Shown: positions 1-8,261 of the stretch, in pieces
Layout: every line of letters begins with the position of its first letter
How positions within the stretch are numbered: position 1 is the first letter of the stretch
Assembly (NCBI RefSeq): GCF_947500325.1
Contig: NZ_CANMRQ010000001.1
Location: 436,001-500,000 of the forward strand
Origin: an uncultured Lacinutrix sp.
GTDB taxonomy: Bacteria > Bacteroidota > Bacteroidia > Flavobacteriales > Flavobacteriaceae
Reading direction: 5' to 3'
DNA: 64,000 nt
Translations under genes and position numbers: made by a program
The notes under the pieces: generated by a model
Told to the model about the DNA's origin: nothing
What the model saw: only the letters and a program-made list of their open reading frames with translations
Database searches by the model: none

Positions 1-45
1 ATTTGGTAATTCTTATGGTTTTTTAATGTTATTATCTATTAACTG

Positions 46-705
46 TTAGTTTATTTCATCAACATAAATAATATTAGTAAAATCTTGATTTAAAACTATT
101 GTGTTGTTATTAATTGAAATTTGAGTCATTTTATTACTACTAAATTGCTTTGTGACCAAAATAGTATTACCATATTTTAAGCCGTTTTGAGTGCAAAAGT
201 CAAAAAATTCTTTATCATCACTCATCAATCTAGAAATTACATATTCTTTATTTTCTATGGTTTTAGATAAGGCTATTGAGGTATTGGTTGTTGTTATTTC
301 TCCATTCTCATTTGGAATAGGATCTCCATGAGGATCAAACTTTGGATTACCTAGATACTCACTAATTTTATTAGCTAAAAAATTTGAAGTTTCGTGTTCT
401 AAAAGTTCTGCTTCTCGATGAATATCATGCAGAGACATATCAAAAGTTTTATATAAAAATGCTTCCCATAGTCTATGCTTTCTTACTACATTTAATGCCA
501 TTTTTTCACCTTTTTTGGTGAGTTTTAAGGCTTTGTACTTTTCATAATGTAATATATCTTTAGTCGCTAATTTTTTAGCCATGTCTGTTGCTGCTGCGTT
601 AGATATACCAAGTTTTTTGGCAATATTACCTGGCTTGGTGTTATTGCTATCATTATTATTATTTTTATAAATAGCTTTTACAAAATTCTCTATTGCTACA
701 GACAT
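46..705 (-). CDS. DtxR/MntR-family metal-dependent transcriptional repressor
   Basis: A 219-residue regulator with the three-part DtxR/MntR layout. A winged helix occupies about residues 5-70 (recognition helix around GISNAAATDMAKKL). A dimerisation and metal-binding helical domain follows (about 71-140), with the expected ligand cluster His77, Glu81 and the E-x2-EH pattern at Glu100/Glu103/His104. The C-terminal SH3-like (FeoA-like) domain covers about 155-219. Family members bind Mn2+ or Fe2+ and repress metal uptake genes. A feoAB locus lies 11 kb away and is a plausible but unproven target. Position 102-103 is not Cys as in iron-type DtxR, so MntR-like manganese sensing is possible. The family is clear, the metal is not. 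Confidence 0.9.
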   Translation of the reverse strand: MSVAIENFVKAIYKNNNNDSNNTKPGNIAKKLGISNAAATDMAKKLATKDILHYEKYKALKLTKKGEKMALNVVRKHRLWEAFLYKTFDMSLHDIHREAELLEHETSNFLANKISEYLGNPKFDPHGDPIPNENGEITTTNTSIALSKTIENKEYVISRLMSDDKEFFDFCTQNGLKYGNTILVTKQFSSNKMTQISINNNTIVLNQDFTNIIYVDEIN

Positions 706-824
706 TTACTTGTGCTTTAATTAATTTTTAAGTAAGCTTAAATTTTTTTCAAATATAACTAAAATTTTAAAAAATTATATAGTTTGGTACGATTTAAGCT
801 ATATTTATAATGTAAATTATTATT

Positions 825-1235
825 ATGAAAACAGTATTATTCTTTTTTGCATTAGCAATTTCTACTTTAAGCTATGCACAAGACTCAACTAAAGTAAAGG
901 TAGAAACTCCCAAAATTGTAAATAAATTACAGTATGGAAAATCGGTTTCTGTAAACGATATAGAAGTTAAATTTGTGGAATTAGTTAGTGATTCTCGTTG
1001 CCCACAAGGTGTGTCTTGTGTTTGGGCTGGTGAAGTTGTTATTTTAGTAGATGTATTAGAAAATGGTAAAAAAATAGATACTAAAAAAATGACTTTTAAT
1101 GCAGTAGGTAAAGCTAATGATATATACATCTCTGATGGCTTAAGTATCTCAGGTGTAAATATCTCTCCTTATCCAGTATATGGTAAAAAGATCGCTCTAG
1201 AAGATTATAAAATGCAATTATATATTAAGAACTAG
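825..1235 (+). CDS. Secreted protein of unknown function, 136 aa
   Basis: Begins with a clean signal peptide (hydrophobic residues 4-16, cleavage after SYAQ), so it is exported to the periplasm or beyond. The centre carries the pattern SRCPQGVSCVWAGEV with two Cys six residues apart, a segment I know from small uncharacterised Bacteroidota envelope proteins. The rest reads as a short all-beta domain. It is divergent from the DtxR-like gene (119-nt gap) and convergent with the TPR protein gene, whose end lies 1 nt away. Function is unknown. Confidence 0.75.
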   Translation: MKTVLFFFALAISTLSYAQDSTKVKVETPKIVNKLQYGKSVSVNDIEVKFVELVSDSRCPQGVSCVWAGEVVILVDVLENGKKIDTKKMTFNAVGKANDIYISDGLSISGVNISPYPVYGKKIALEDYKMQLYIKN

Positions 1236-1236
1236 C

Positions 1237-2028
1237 TTATTCTAGTTTATTTAATAATTCTTTAGCTTTTTTATTATTATTCATTTTTTGTAATTGCTCT
1301 ATAGCCTTTTCTGTATCGTCAATTTTTAAATATGTTAAAGCTAAATACCAGTAGGCTTTGGAAGCATCTAAATTTTCAGAATCTGAGACTTTTGTAAACG
1401 CCTCTATTGCTTTATTTATATTATTCATTTCTAAATGAGAAATACCTAAATATAATAGTACTGTTGAATTATATGTTTCGGGGTTGGTTTTTATCCAATC
1501 TTGAAAAGCAATAGCTGCTTTATCATAGTTTTTTGCCTTAAAAAAACGCTCACCGTTTACTAAGTATTCATTGTTATCTCCTCTTAAGGTTAAAGATGGT
1601 AATTGGTTCCAATCTTTATAATTACTATAAAGTTCTAAATTACTAGGAGTACTATTAAGACGATAACCTAAATAGACACAGCATAAAATAGCAGCAACAG
1701 CTATAACTTTATAAAATAATTTAAAAGTATTATTGCTTTTTGGTGGGTTTTCAAAATAACTAGATTCTGCATTAGTAATGGCTTCTTTTATAGCTTTAGC
1801 CTTGTTGCTTTTATAGTAAGTTTCGTATGCTTTAACGTCTTCTTTAAACTGTTCTAAAGGCAAGTTACTCCAGTCGTTTTCACTAAAATTTGCATACAGT
1901 TCTTTACAAATAGCAAAGTAGTCTTTGAATTCTTTATCGGTTTCAAGCTCTTTTTTAAAAGCCGTAACGTCGTCTGCATTCATTAACCCAGAAAGATAGG
2001 CATGTATGTGTTCTGCTTGATGGTTCAT
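1237..2028 (-). CDS. Membrane TPR protein, putative anti-sigma factor
   Basis: 263 residues. The cytoplasmic N-terminal part (about 1-105) starts with a short zinc-free anti-sigma-like helical region (HIHAYLSGLMNADDVTAFKKEL). One transmembrane helix lies at about 108-126 (VIAVAAILCCVYLGYRL), and the C-terminal half has tetratricopeptide repeats from about 155 to 260. It follows the ECF sigma gene with a 2-nt gap and is surely co-transcribed. This order and topology are typical of sigma/anti-sigma pairs in Bacteroidota, with the TPR part outside the membrane as a sensor or partner-binding module. The anti-sigma role is inferred from layout, as no classical anti-sigma motif is visible. Confidence 0.7.
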   Translation of the reverse strand: MNHQAEHIHAYLSGLMNADDVTAFKKELETDKEFKDYFAICKELYANFSENDWSNLPLEQFKEDVKAYETYYKSNKAKAIKEAITNAESSYFENPPKSNNTFKLFYKVIAVAAILCCVYLGYRLNSTPSNLELYSNYKDWNQLPSLTLRGDNNEYLVNGERFFKAKNYDKAAIAFQDWIKTNPETYNSTVLLYLGISHLEMNNINKAIEAFTKVSDSENLDASKAYWYLALTYLKIDDTEKAIEQLQKMNNNKKAKELLNKLE

Positions 2029-2030
2029 AA

Positions 2031-2597
2031 CTAGTTTAACTTTTTAAAACGTTTATCTCTTTGAATAATTTCTGTTAAACGCTTTTTGCATTTAAAAATA
2101 CGTTGCCTTACTACATTTCCTGTATTATAGCCTAATTCTAAAGCAATCTCCTCGTATGGTTTTTTTTGAAAAGCATAACCTAAAAGCGTTCTACAGTTTT
2201 CTGTTAATTCTTGTAGTTTTTCTCTAAATAAGTCCCAACGTTCTAACTCTACGGTTGCCAATCCTAAATCATGCTCTTCATTAACGAGTTCCATCACCTG
2301 TGGATTTGTTACCCTATTTTTTTTCTTATTTAAAGCCCTTTTCCATAGATTTTTGCAAGCCGTAAATAAATACCCTTCAAAAGTAGAATTAATAGTAAAC
2401 TCCTTAACAGTTATTCTTGCAGTAATTTGTAATAAGGCTTTTTGGAATACATCTTTAGCGTCTTGTAATTCGCCATTGTTTTTACGAACAAACCCTAATA
2501 CTTTAGGGAAAATTAGCTTGTAAATTTCTGCTATACCTTTTTCGTCTTTATTAATAAGACTGTTTAATAAATAATCGTCTTTCTCGCTGTTGGTCAT
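2031..2597 (-). CDS. ECF-type RNA polymerase sigma factor
   Basis: 188 residues, the normal size for group 4 sigma factors. Region 2 is at about residues 25-90 (core-binding and -10 recognition, with GFVRKNNGELQDAKDVFQKA) and region 4 at about 125-180 (LTENCRTLLGYAF, then an HTH around YEEIALELGYNTGNVVRQRI). It is followed after 2 nt by the membrane TPR protein, the likely anti-sigma. Its targets are probably the genes behind the bipartite motif at 3199-3227, 8173-8201 and 8233-8261, but that link is inferred from proximity only. That motif is not seen before this gene, so I see no evidence of autoregulation. Confidence 0.88.
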   Translation of the reverse strand: MTNSEKDDYLLNSLINKDEKGIAEIYKLIFPKVLGFVRKNNGELQDAKDVFQKALLQITARITVKEFTINSTFEGYLFTACKNLWKRALNKKKNRVTNPQVMELVNEEHDLGLATVELERWDLFREKLQELTENCRTLLGYAFQKKPYEEIALELGYNTGNVVRQRIFKCKKRLTEIIQRDKRFKKLN

Positions 2598-2685
2598 AGA
2601 TATAAGAAAAATAAACTATCTGTTATATATTTTGATAAAATTCGTCAATTCGAGTGAATTTTTCGATTGAAAATGAGAAAAACTT

Positions 2686-2727
2686 GTATCGAGAATAGAA
2701 TTTTTGCTCTAAATATGTTCTCGATAC
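2686..2727. repeat. Intergenic palindromic repeat
   Basis: A perfect 10-bp inverted repeat, GTATCGAGAA (2686-2695) and TTCTCGATAC (2718-2727), encloses a 22-nt loop and is followed by GG and a T-run, so it could also end transcription. The arms and the loop text resemble a dispersed intergenic repeat that I recognise from many flavobacterial genomes. It lies in the 296-nt gap between the ECF sigma gene and the small GG peptide. I see no coding potential in the rest of that gap. Confidence 0.6.
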
Positions 2728-2893
2728 GGTTTTTTATATAATTTTTAATTCAAAATGCACAACGGGTTAAACTATTGATTTGTATTTGGTATAAGTATAG
2801 GTTATGAAATTAAGGTTTTAAATAATAAAACCTAATCACTCCCGTTTTTTATATATACACTATTGTATTTAACTTAAAAACCTATTAAATATT

Positions 2894-3019
2894 ATGAATA
2901 CGGAAACAACAAAAAATACTAAAATTGAAATTTTTAAAGCTTTTGAAACAAACAAATCACACCTTATTCTTGGTGGGAGTAGACTTGGAGAAACAGAAGC
3001 AGACCCAGACCTTGAATAG
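2894..3019 (+). CDS. 41-aa peptide with GG motif, possible peptide precursor
   Basis: A short ORF not expected by chance to look like this. It has a charged, amphipathic N-terminal half (IEIFKAFETNKS), then LILGG at residues 25-29, then a 12-residue acidic tail ending DPDLE. A leader, double glycine and short core is the pattern of secreted or modified peptides. A rho-independent terminator (3061-3093) closes the unit just downstream, which supports a real short transcript. The core has no Cys and only one Ser and one Thr, so thioether rings are unlikely. The subtilase gene 330 nt downstream could supply a protease, which is inference. It may be a bacteriocin-like or signalling peptide. Confidence 0.55.
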   Translation: MNTETTKNTKIEIFKAFETNKSHLILGGSRLGETEADPDLE

Positions 3020-3060
3020 AGTTAAACAATAAATAAAGACCATTAAATTTATATATTAAA

Positions 3061-3093
3061 GTTGAACAATAATTGTATTGTTCAGCTTTTTTT
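3061..3093 (+). terminator. Rho-independent terminator after the GG peptide
   Basis: Stem TTGAACAAT / ATTGTTCAG with a 6-nt loop (one more G-T pair extends it) followed by a run of seven T. It closes the short unit carrying the 41-residue peptide and separates it from the subtilase gene. Confidence 0.75.
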
Positions 3094-3198
3094 GTTTTAA
3101 ATAGCCTTTTTAGGAACTCGAATTGTTATTTTAGAAAATAATGTGTGTTGTAAGTCTAGATCTAACTCTTTTCATTTTTTAATAAATTATTTAAAAAT

Positions 3199-3227
3199 TA
3201 GGGTAACATTTTAGAAGTTGAAGAACC
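3199..3227 (+). promoter_or_regulatory. Bipartite promoter motif, copy A (putative ECF promoter)
   Basis: TAGGGTAACATTT, then 11 nt, then GAACC. The same two blocks with the same 11-nt spacing occur at 8233-8261 (+) and 8173-8201 (-). A -35-like GTAAC block fits ECF sigma promoters, and an ECF sigma gene lies about 600 nt away. It stands 121 nt before the subtilase start, leaving a long leader of about 100 nt. Apart from this motif and the peptide terminator, the 329-nt gap 3020-3348 shows nothing recognisable. Confidence 0.65.
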
Positions 3228-3348
3228 TCTCTAAAAATAGAACTTATTAAGTATAAACTGTAACACTTTATAATACTTGTAGTCTTATGGTACTAAATAA
3301 TATGTTTCTATAAATATTTAAATTATTAACCTTTAATTAATTAAAATT

Positions 3349-4644
3349 ATGAGAACGATTAAATCCCTAATGTGTATTGCAGGTGTATTTCTGTTATTAT
3401 TTAATAGTTGTAGTACAGAGGAAGATTTTGAATCTAGAAATGATATTAAACAAGAAACTGAAAACAAAAAGACAGTAAAAAAGGATGTTCAAGGAGGTTT
3501 AGAAGAAGTTACAACTCCTGAGTATGTAAATAACCAATTAATAATAAGATTTCGTGAGCAATTAGAAAACGAGACGGACTATGAGTATAATAGAATGAAA
3601 TCTGAAAAAATGGTGATTTATGAAGCTGTAGACGCTGAACCTTGCAGTTGTGAAGATGATCGGATAGTGCTTTGGACTTTTCCAGATGATATAAATATAG
3701 AAAATAGATTAGGAGAGATGCCACTAGATGACGATTTAGATGGGAACCTTCAATTTTTATTCAGGAGTGATACAAATCAAACGAATTGGTATACTCCTAT
3801 TAGTGGGTCTATATCAAATAAAGTGGCAACAAACAATAGTGGAGTAACTATAGCTGTAATAGATTCTGGGGTTAATTATAATTATGAAGGGTTTTCTTCT
3901 GGGTTTTTATATAAAAACACTAATGAGTGCTCAAATGAAGATGTAATTTCTGGACGTAACTTTGTAGAATCAGGAACCTTTCCTTTCGATGATAATGGAC
4001 ATGGTACAGTTGTAACTAGTTTGATTACAGATCAATTAGATGATGCAAATACAAATTACCAAATTTTACCAATAAAAATATTTGACCATAATGGTAATAC
4101 GTCATCTTTTAAGGTTACGTGTGCTTTAAGTTATGCTACTAGAAATAATGATGTAGATATTATTGTTAGTAGTTTTGGATGGTATCATGAAGATAGAAGC
4201 TTTGTCTTAGACCTTATGCAAGAAGTAGAAAATGACAAACTATTAATAGCTTCTGCGGGTAATGCTAATGTTGATAGTGATTATGATAGTGGTGTGCATT
4301 TTCCTTCAGGATATGCTTTAAATAATATATTATCTATTGCCGCTACTAATTCAAGTACATTTAACACCACACTAACAAATACAAGTTTAGAACTTGCTTG
4401 GTATTCAAATTACGGAATTAATAGTGTGGATATAGCAGCGCCAGGATTAAATATTCCATTTGTTTTTAATTCGAATACTTATAATGTGAGTGGAACATCT
4501 TTTGCTAATGCATATGCTGCAGGAAGAACAGCTCTTTTATTTAATTCAACTACTCCTTTAAACCTTAAAAATGCAATCATTAGTGATGCAAATGTTTATA
4601 CATCATTAAAAAATAAAGTAAAATATTGGAGTGCTTTAGATTAA
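3349..4644 (+). CDS. S8 family serine peptidase (subtilase), lipoprotein
   Basis: 431 residues. A lipoprotein signal peptide ends at LLLFNSC (Cys21), so the protein is anchored in the envelope. After a propeptide-like region (about 50-150) the subtilase fold shows the full triad: Asp172 in AVIDSGV, His218 in NGHGT and Ser384 in SGTSFANA, with oxyanion Asn305 in ASAGN. The protease should be active. It lies behind motif copy A, after the small GG peptide and before the CHAT-TPR gene, from which a strong hairpin separates it. Subtilases mature several RiPPs (LanP type), so a role in processing one of the nearby GG peptides is possible but not shown. Confidence 0.93.
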   Translation: MRTIKSLMCIAGVFLLLFNSCSTEEDFESRNDIKQETENKKTVKKDVQGGLEEVTTPEYVNNQLIIRFREQLENETDYEYNRMKSEKMVIYEAVDAEPCSCEDDRIVLWTFPDDINIENRLGEMPLDDDLDGNLQFLFRSDTNQTNWYTPISGSISNKVATNNSGVTIAVIDSGVNYNYEGFSSGFLYKNTNECSNEDVISGRNFVESGTFPFDDNGHGTVVTSLITDQLDDANTNYQILPIKIFDHNGNTSSFKVTCALSYATRNNDVDIIVSSFGWYHEDRSFVLDLMQEVENDKLLIASAGNANVDSDYDSGVHFPSGYALNNILSIAATNSSTFNTTLTNTSLELAWYSNYGINSVDIAAPGLNIPFVFNSNTYNVSGTSFANAYAAGRTALLFNSTTPLNLKNAIISDANVYTSLKNKVKYWSALD

Positions 4645-4670
4645 AAGTTAATTAAGTGTATTTTAGATTA

Positions 4671-4710
4671 AAAATAGAGTCTTTATAAAAATTAAAGACT
4701 CTATTTTTTT
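4671..4710 (+). terminator. Strong hairpin terminator between subtilase and CHAT-TPR genes
   Basis: Arms at 4671-4685 and 4693-4707 (AATAGAGTCTTTA pairs fully) with a short loop and a T-rich tail. It ends only about 24 nt before the CHAT-TPR start codon, leaving no room for an independent promoter after it. The second gene probably depends on read-through, so the hairpin may set the ratio of the two products. Confidence 0.8.
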
Positions 4711-4733
4711 ATTTTAGAGGATTAAAAGAGATT

Positions 4734-7418
4734 ATGGTTAAGCGTTTTTTTTTCATTATAATTATTACTTTGTTTAATTCTAATGTTTATAGTCAAGATA
4801 CTTCACCAGTATTAAAAATTATAAAATCAGATAAAAGTAAAATTGAGAAGCAAAATCTATTAGAAACGTTTTTTACTTCTGGAATAGATACTTTAAATAG
4901 TGTTGAACAAGGAAACTGTTATCATAATTATGCAACACATTGGTTTCATAAGGCTAAAGATTATACAAATGCTATTAAGTATATAAAAAAAGCTATTGAA
5001 TTAAAAAAAACTAATAAAGATTCTCTCCCTCAAGTATATAATAAAAGCTTATATAATCTAGGAAGGTTTGAACAAATTTCAGGAAATCATTTTGAAGCTA
5101 TCAAAGTTTTCGAAGCGCTTATTAAAACAAAATTATTAGATAAATATACAGTTAAGGCATATTCAGCAATTAGTTATTCTTTTAATGTTATAGGGGATTT
5201 TAATAAAGCTATAAATTATAGCAATGAGATTGAAAGAAAAGTAATAAAGAATTCTCTTAAACTTAAAGAATTAAGGTTAGTTTACCTTGAAAAGGTTAGA
5301 GCATTAGGCCATTTAGGGCGTAATAAACATAGAAAAGATATTGTTTTTTACCTGAATAAAGTTGATTCTATACTCAAAGAAAAACCAAAGAAAAAAGTAG
5401 AGACACATTCAAAACAATTTAGAGCTAATCTTTTTATAAGGACTAAACAATATAAAGCAGCTTTACCTCTCTTAAACTTTATTATAGAACAGGAAAGGTA
5501 TTTGCCTATAGCCTATAACAATATAGCAGTAGCTCATGATGAAATGGGTGATAATGAAAAGGCTATACATCATTATGAAAAGGCTATAAAAGGAGGTTAT
5601 TTATTAGCATACCAAGGACTAGGGGATTTATATGTAAAAACAAAAAAATTTGAAAATGCAACAATAACATATAATAAAGGTATTTTACATGCTTTTAATT
5701 ATAATGAAAAATACTTAAACAATTGGTTGCCTTCAAATAAGGATTTAGAATTTATCACAGAAAAAATAGATGTGCTTTATATCCTTAATGCTAAAGCGAT
5801 GGGGTTAATTGATTACTATAATTTTTCAAATAATAAACATCATTTACAAGAAGCCCTAAAAACATTTCAATTAGCAGATAAACTAGTTGATTTAATCCGA
5901 TCAGAAAGTACAGAATATCAATCTAAATTATACTGGAGGGAAATAGGGAGTGACTTATATCTTAATGCAGTTAAAGTTTGTAAATATTTAAATAACCCTG
6001 AGATGGCTTTTTATTTTATTGAGAAAAATAAAGCCCTATTACTTCTTGAAGATGTTACTAATGAGCAAGCCAAGATTAATAGTAACTTACCAATTGCAGT
6101 TGCAAAAAAAGAATTTGAACTAAAACGAGGAATTTATTTAGCGCAAGAACAATTTCTAGAAGCTAAAGACACTACAAAAGCATATAAAATCACATTAGAA
6201 GATGCTATTTTTGAAAAAAAGCGACATTTCGAAAAATTTATAGATTCTATTGCCATACTTTACCCAAAGTATGCTGCGTCTAAAAAGAATATTAAGCTTA
6301 GTACTAGCAAAGCTATAAGACAAATATTAAAGACAAATAATCAAGTATTGTTGCAATACATATTAGGAGAGAATGAAGGCTATTTAGTTTATGGTGCTCA
6401 TGAAAAAATGATGTTATTTCCTATAACCAATGTTCCTAAGCTACAAGGTAATATTATACAGTTGTTAAAACAATTACAAGCACCTTTACAAACCCAAACA
6501 GAGTTATCAACTTTTAAAGCCTATGCTGGTAATGTTTTTAATACTTTAATTCCGGAAGAAATACAAGATGAATTAAAAGGGAAGCATATTATTATTGTTC
6601 CAGACCAAGTATTACAAAAACTGCCTTTTGAAGCATTAGTAAATAAGAAAAACGATCACTATTTTATTGAAGATTCGCAAATAAGTTATGCGTATTCTAT
6701 GTCGCATTTACAAGCATTAAATACCGTGCAATACGATACAAAAAAAGAGCTTTTAGCATTTGCTCCGGTGGACTTTAGCGATAAATCGTTGCCAAAATTA
6801 CCTTTAAGTGCAATAGAATTGCAAAACATTGAAGCGCAATATTCTGGAAATATTTTTACACATAATAAAGCTAGTAAAACCGCCTTTTTAGAACATGTTA
6901 AAGATCATAATATATTGCATTTATCTACACATGCAGAATTAGGAGACAATGGTAATCCTTGGATAGCTTTTGCAGATAGTAAAATGACACTTAATGAGAT
7001 TTACGCCACTAAAATGAACTCAGACATGGTAGTGTTGAGCGCTTGCCAAACAGGATTAGGAGAAGTAAAAAAAGGAGAAGGCGTTATGAGTTTAGCGCGT
7101 GGTTTTTTTAGTGCAGGCACAAAGAGTGTTGTGTCTTCTTTGTGGAGTGTAAACGATAAATCTAATGAAGTATTAATGTCTAACTTTTATAAATTTTTAT
7201 CGCAAGGAGATAATAAAGCGACAGCCTTACATAAAGCCAAATTAAATTATTTAAATACGCACGATGGTGTTGAGAAATCACCGCATTTTTGGGCACCTTT
7301 AGTATTAGTAGGAGATACTAGTGCCATTGCTAAAGACTCTTATATGTTTTTATGGGTATTAGTAGCAGTATTAATACTTGTGTTAATATATTTTATTACT
7401 AAAAAGAGGTTAAAATAA
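4734..7418 (+). CDS. CHAT domain protein with TPR repeats (caspase-like)
   Basis: 894 residues. Signal peptide at about 1-21 (cleavage after VYSQ). Tetratricopeptide repeats run from about residue 45 to 330, a helical linker follows, and the C-terminal CHAT (caspase HetF associated with TPRs) domain spans about 590-860. The catalytic pair is His733 in HLSTHAE and Cys771 in SACQTG. A transmembrane helix at about 869-888 precedes a KKRLK tail. The body should therefore be periplasmic and tethered by its C-terminus. CHAT proteins are clan CD Cys peptidases that cleave partner proteins after activation. It sits with an ECF sigma/anti-sigma pair and a subtilase, suggesting an envelope proteolytic pathway. 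The substrate is unknown. Confidence 0.92.
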   Translation: MVKRFFFIIIITLFNSNVYSQDTSPVLKIIKSDKSKIEKQNLLETFFTSGIDTLNSVEQGNCYHNYATHWFHKAKDYTNAIKYIKKAIELKKTNKDSLPQVYNKSLYNLGRFEQISGNHFEAIKVFEALIKTKLLDKYTVKAYSAISYSFNVIGDFNKAINYSNEIERKVIKNSLKLKELRLVYLEKVRALGHLGRNKHRKDIVFYLNKVDSILKEKPKKKVETHSKQFRANLFIRTKQYKAALPLLNFIIEQERYLPIAYNNIAVAHDEMGDNEKAIHHYEKAIKGGYLLAYQGLGDLYVKTKKFENATITYNKGILHAFNYNEKYLNNWLPSNKDLEFITEKIDVLYILNAKAMGLIDYYNFSNNKHHLQEALKTFQLADKLVDLIRSESTEYQSKLYWREIGSDLYLNAVKVCKYLNNPEMAFYFIEKNKALLLLEDVTNEQAKINSNLPIAVAKKEFELKRGIYLAQEQFLEAKDTTKAYKITLEDAIFEKKRHFEKFIDSIAILYPKYAASKKNIKLSTSKAIRQILKTNNQVLLQYILGENEGYLVYGAHEKMMLFPITNVPKLQGNIIQLLKQLQAPLQTQTELSTFKAYAGNVFNTLIPEEIQDELKGKHIIIVPDQVLQKLPFEALVNKKNDHYFIEDSQISYAYSMSHLQALNTVQYDTKKELLAFAPVDFSDKSLPKLPLSAIELQNIEAQYSGNIFTHNKASKTAFLEHVKDHNILHLSTHAELGDNGNPWIAFADSKMTLNEIYATKMNSDMVVLSACQTGLGEVKKGEGVMSLARGFFSAGTKSVVSSLWSVNDKSNEVLMSNFYKFLSQGDNKATALHKAKLNYLNTHDGVEKSPHFWAPLVLVGDTSAIAKDSYMFLWVLVAVLILVLIYFITKKRLK

Positions 7419-7445
7419 AAGCCAAAGATTCTTTCCTTGGCTTTT
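7417..7445. terminator. Bidirectional terminator
   Basis: AAAAGCCAA / TTGGCTTTT inverted repeat between the convergent CHAT-TPR and lipoprotein genes, with A/T runs on both sides, so it can serve both directions. Confidence 0.75.
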
Positions 7446-7452
7446 ATAATGA

Positions 7453-7971
7453 TTACATGTCTATTGGATCCATTGGGTCGGTTAAATAACATGGTCCACT
7501 TGTTGCTGGCATATAAAATGTTTTAAAAAAAGCACAATCATTTTGTCCTGGCTCATTAAATAGAGTAGAAGGATTTACATAATTGAGTTTTACAGTCATA
7601 GTCCAATACGATGCTGGATAATCTACAGGTAAATCTTTGCTAAATACAAAACGGTAGTCATCATTTCCGTATTGGTTTGCTTGACCTAAATAAATCCAAG
7701 TACTAGCCTTTCTACCGTATACATGAATTGAGTTGTAGTAAGTGGAGTTAATACTGCATAATTCAATGTCGTAAGAGTATCTTATCTTATTTTTAAGCGT
7801 ACATTTATTGACATCTACATTAAGAATCTTAGTAGGTGGTGTTCTAATATCTTTTAACATTTGAGTGTCTTGATATTCTATAGATTCATCTATTGTATCT
7901 ACTTCATTTGGGCTGCATGAAGCCATTAACGATAAAAGCATGATAATTATTAATAAACTGATTCTTTGCAT
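7453..7971 (-). CDS. Lipoprotein of unknown function, 172 aa
   Basis: The start at 7971 gives a compact lipoprotein signal (MQRISLLIIIMLLSLMASC). A GTG 57 nt further upstream would add a charged 19-residue extension. That region is the coding end of the GG-leader peptide 7991-8128 in another frame, so I reject the longer form. The mature part has four Cys that could pair (around KCTLKN, IELCSI, NDCAFF, GPCYL) and looks beta-rich; no family is recognised. It is the second gene after the GG-leader peptide (19-nt gap) behind motif copy C. It could be an immunity or receptor partner of that peptide, but nothing in the sequence proves it. Confidence 0.7.
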   Translation of the reverse strand: MQRISLLIIIMLLSLMASCSPNEVDTIDESIEYQDTQMLKDIRTPPTKILNVDVNKCTLKNKIRYSYDIELCSINSTYYNSIHVYGRKASTWIYLGQANQYGNDDYRFVFSKDLPVDYPASYWTMTVKLNYVNPSTLFNEPGQNDCAFFKTFYMPATSGPCYLTDPMDPIDM

Positions 7972-7990
7972 AATTATATTTTTTAAATTG

Positions 7991-8128
7991 TTAGTATTCT
8001 TTATTTTTTCTACTTGTTCTTGAAACACTTATAGTTCCTCCTTTTATTTTAGATGTTTCTACGCTATTTAGCGTGCTTATTTTTAGCTTATTAAGCGCTA
8101 ATTTGTTTGTCTTCAGTTTTGTTTTCAT
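7991..8128 (-). CDS. 45-aa GG-leader peptide (natural product precursor-like)
   Basis: A small ORF, missed by length filters. The N-terminal 31 residues form a Lys/Leu-rich leader with LNKLKISTLNS and end in KIKGG (residues 27-31). This is the Bacteroidota natural-product or lanthipeptide leader pattern and closely resembles LNKQSISKLNS in the 62999-63190 precursor. The core of 14 residues (TISVSRTSRKNKEY) has Ser and Thr but no Cys, so lanthionine rings cannot form unless Cys is supplied in trans. ATG lies 45 nt after motif copy C. The apparent AGGAGG on this strand is simply the codons of the KGG motif. It may be exported by a GG-cleaving transporter, which is not seen here. Confidence 0.65.
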   Translation of the reverse strand: MKTKLKTNKLALNKLKISTLNSVETSKIKGGTISVSRTSRKNKEY

Positions 8129-8172
8129 AATGTTACGTTTTAAAGATTTTTAATTGAATCGATTCATCTAGT

Positions 8173-8201
8173 GGTTCATCAAGGTTTTAAATGTTACCCT
8201 A
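8173..8201 (-). promoter_or_regulatory. Bipartite promoter motif, copy C (drives the GG-leader peptide)
   Basis: On the minus strand: TAGGGTAACATTT, 11 nt, GAACC, then the 12-bp palindrome TGAATCGATTCA. It lies 45 nt before the peptide ATG and matches copies A and B in both blocks and spacing. Confidence 0.65.
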
Positions 8202-8232
8202 TTTTTTTCAAGAATAAATTTTCAAAAAATAT

Positions 8233-8261
8233 TAGGGTAACATTTTTTAAGAGGTAGAACC
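8233..8261 (+). promoter_or_regulatory. Bipartite promoter motif, copy B (drives the surface protein)
   Basis: TAGGGTAACATTT, 11 nt, GAACC, then the 12-bp palindrome at 8268-8279, ending 52 nt before the ATG of the surface protein. It mirrors copy C across the inverted repeat. Confidence 0.65.

Noticed and set aside
7972-8028. Extended start (GTG at 8028) of the lipoprotein with a strong AGGAGG Shine-Dalgarno site
   Set aside because: The AGGAGG lies in the KGG codons of the small GG-leader peptide in another frame, and flavobacteria rarely use such sites. The internal ATG gives a clean lipoprotein signal.
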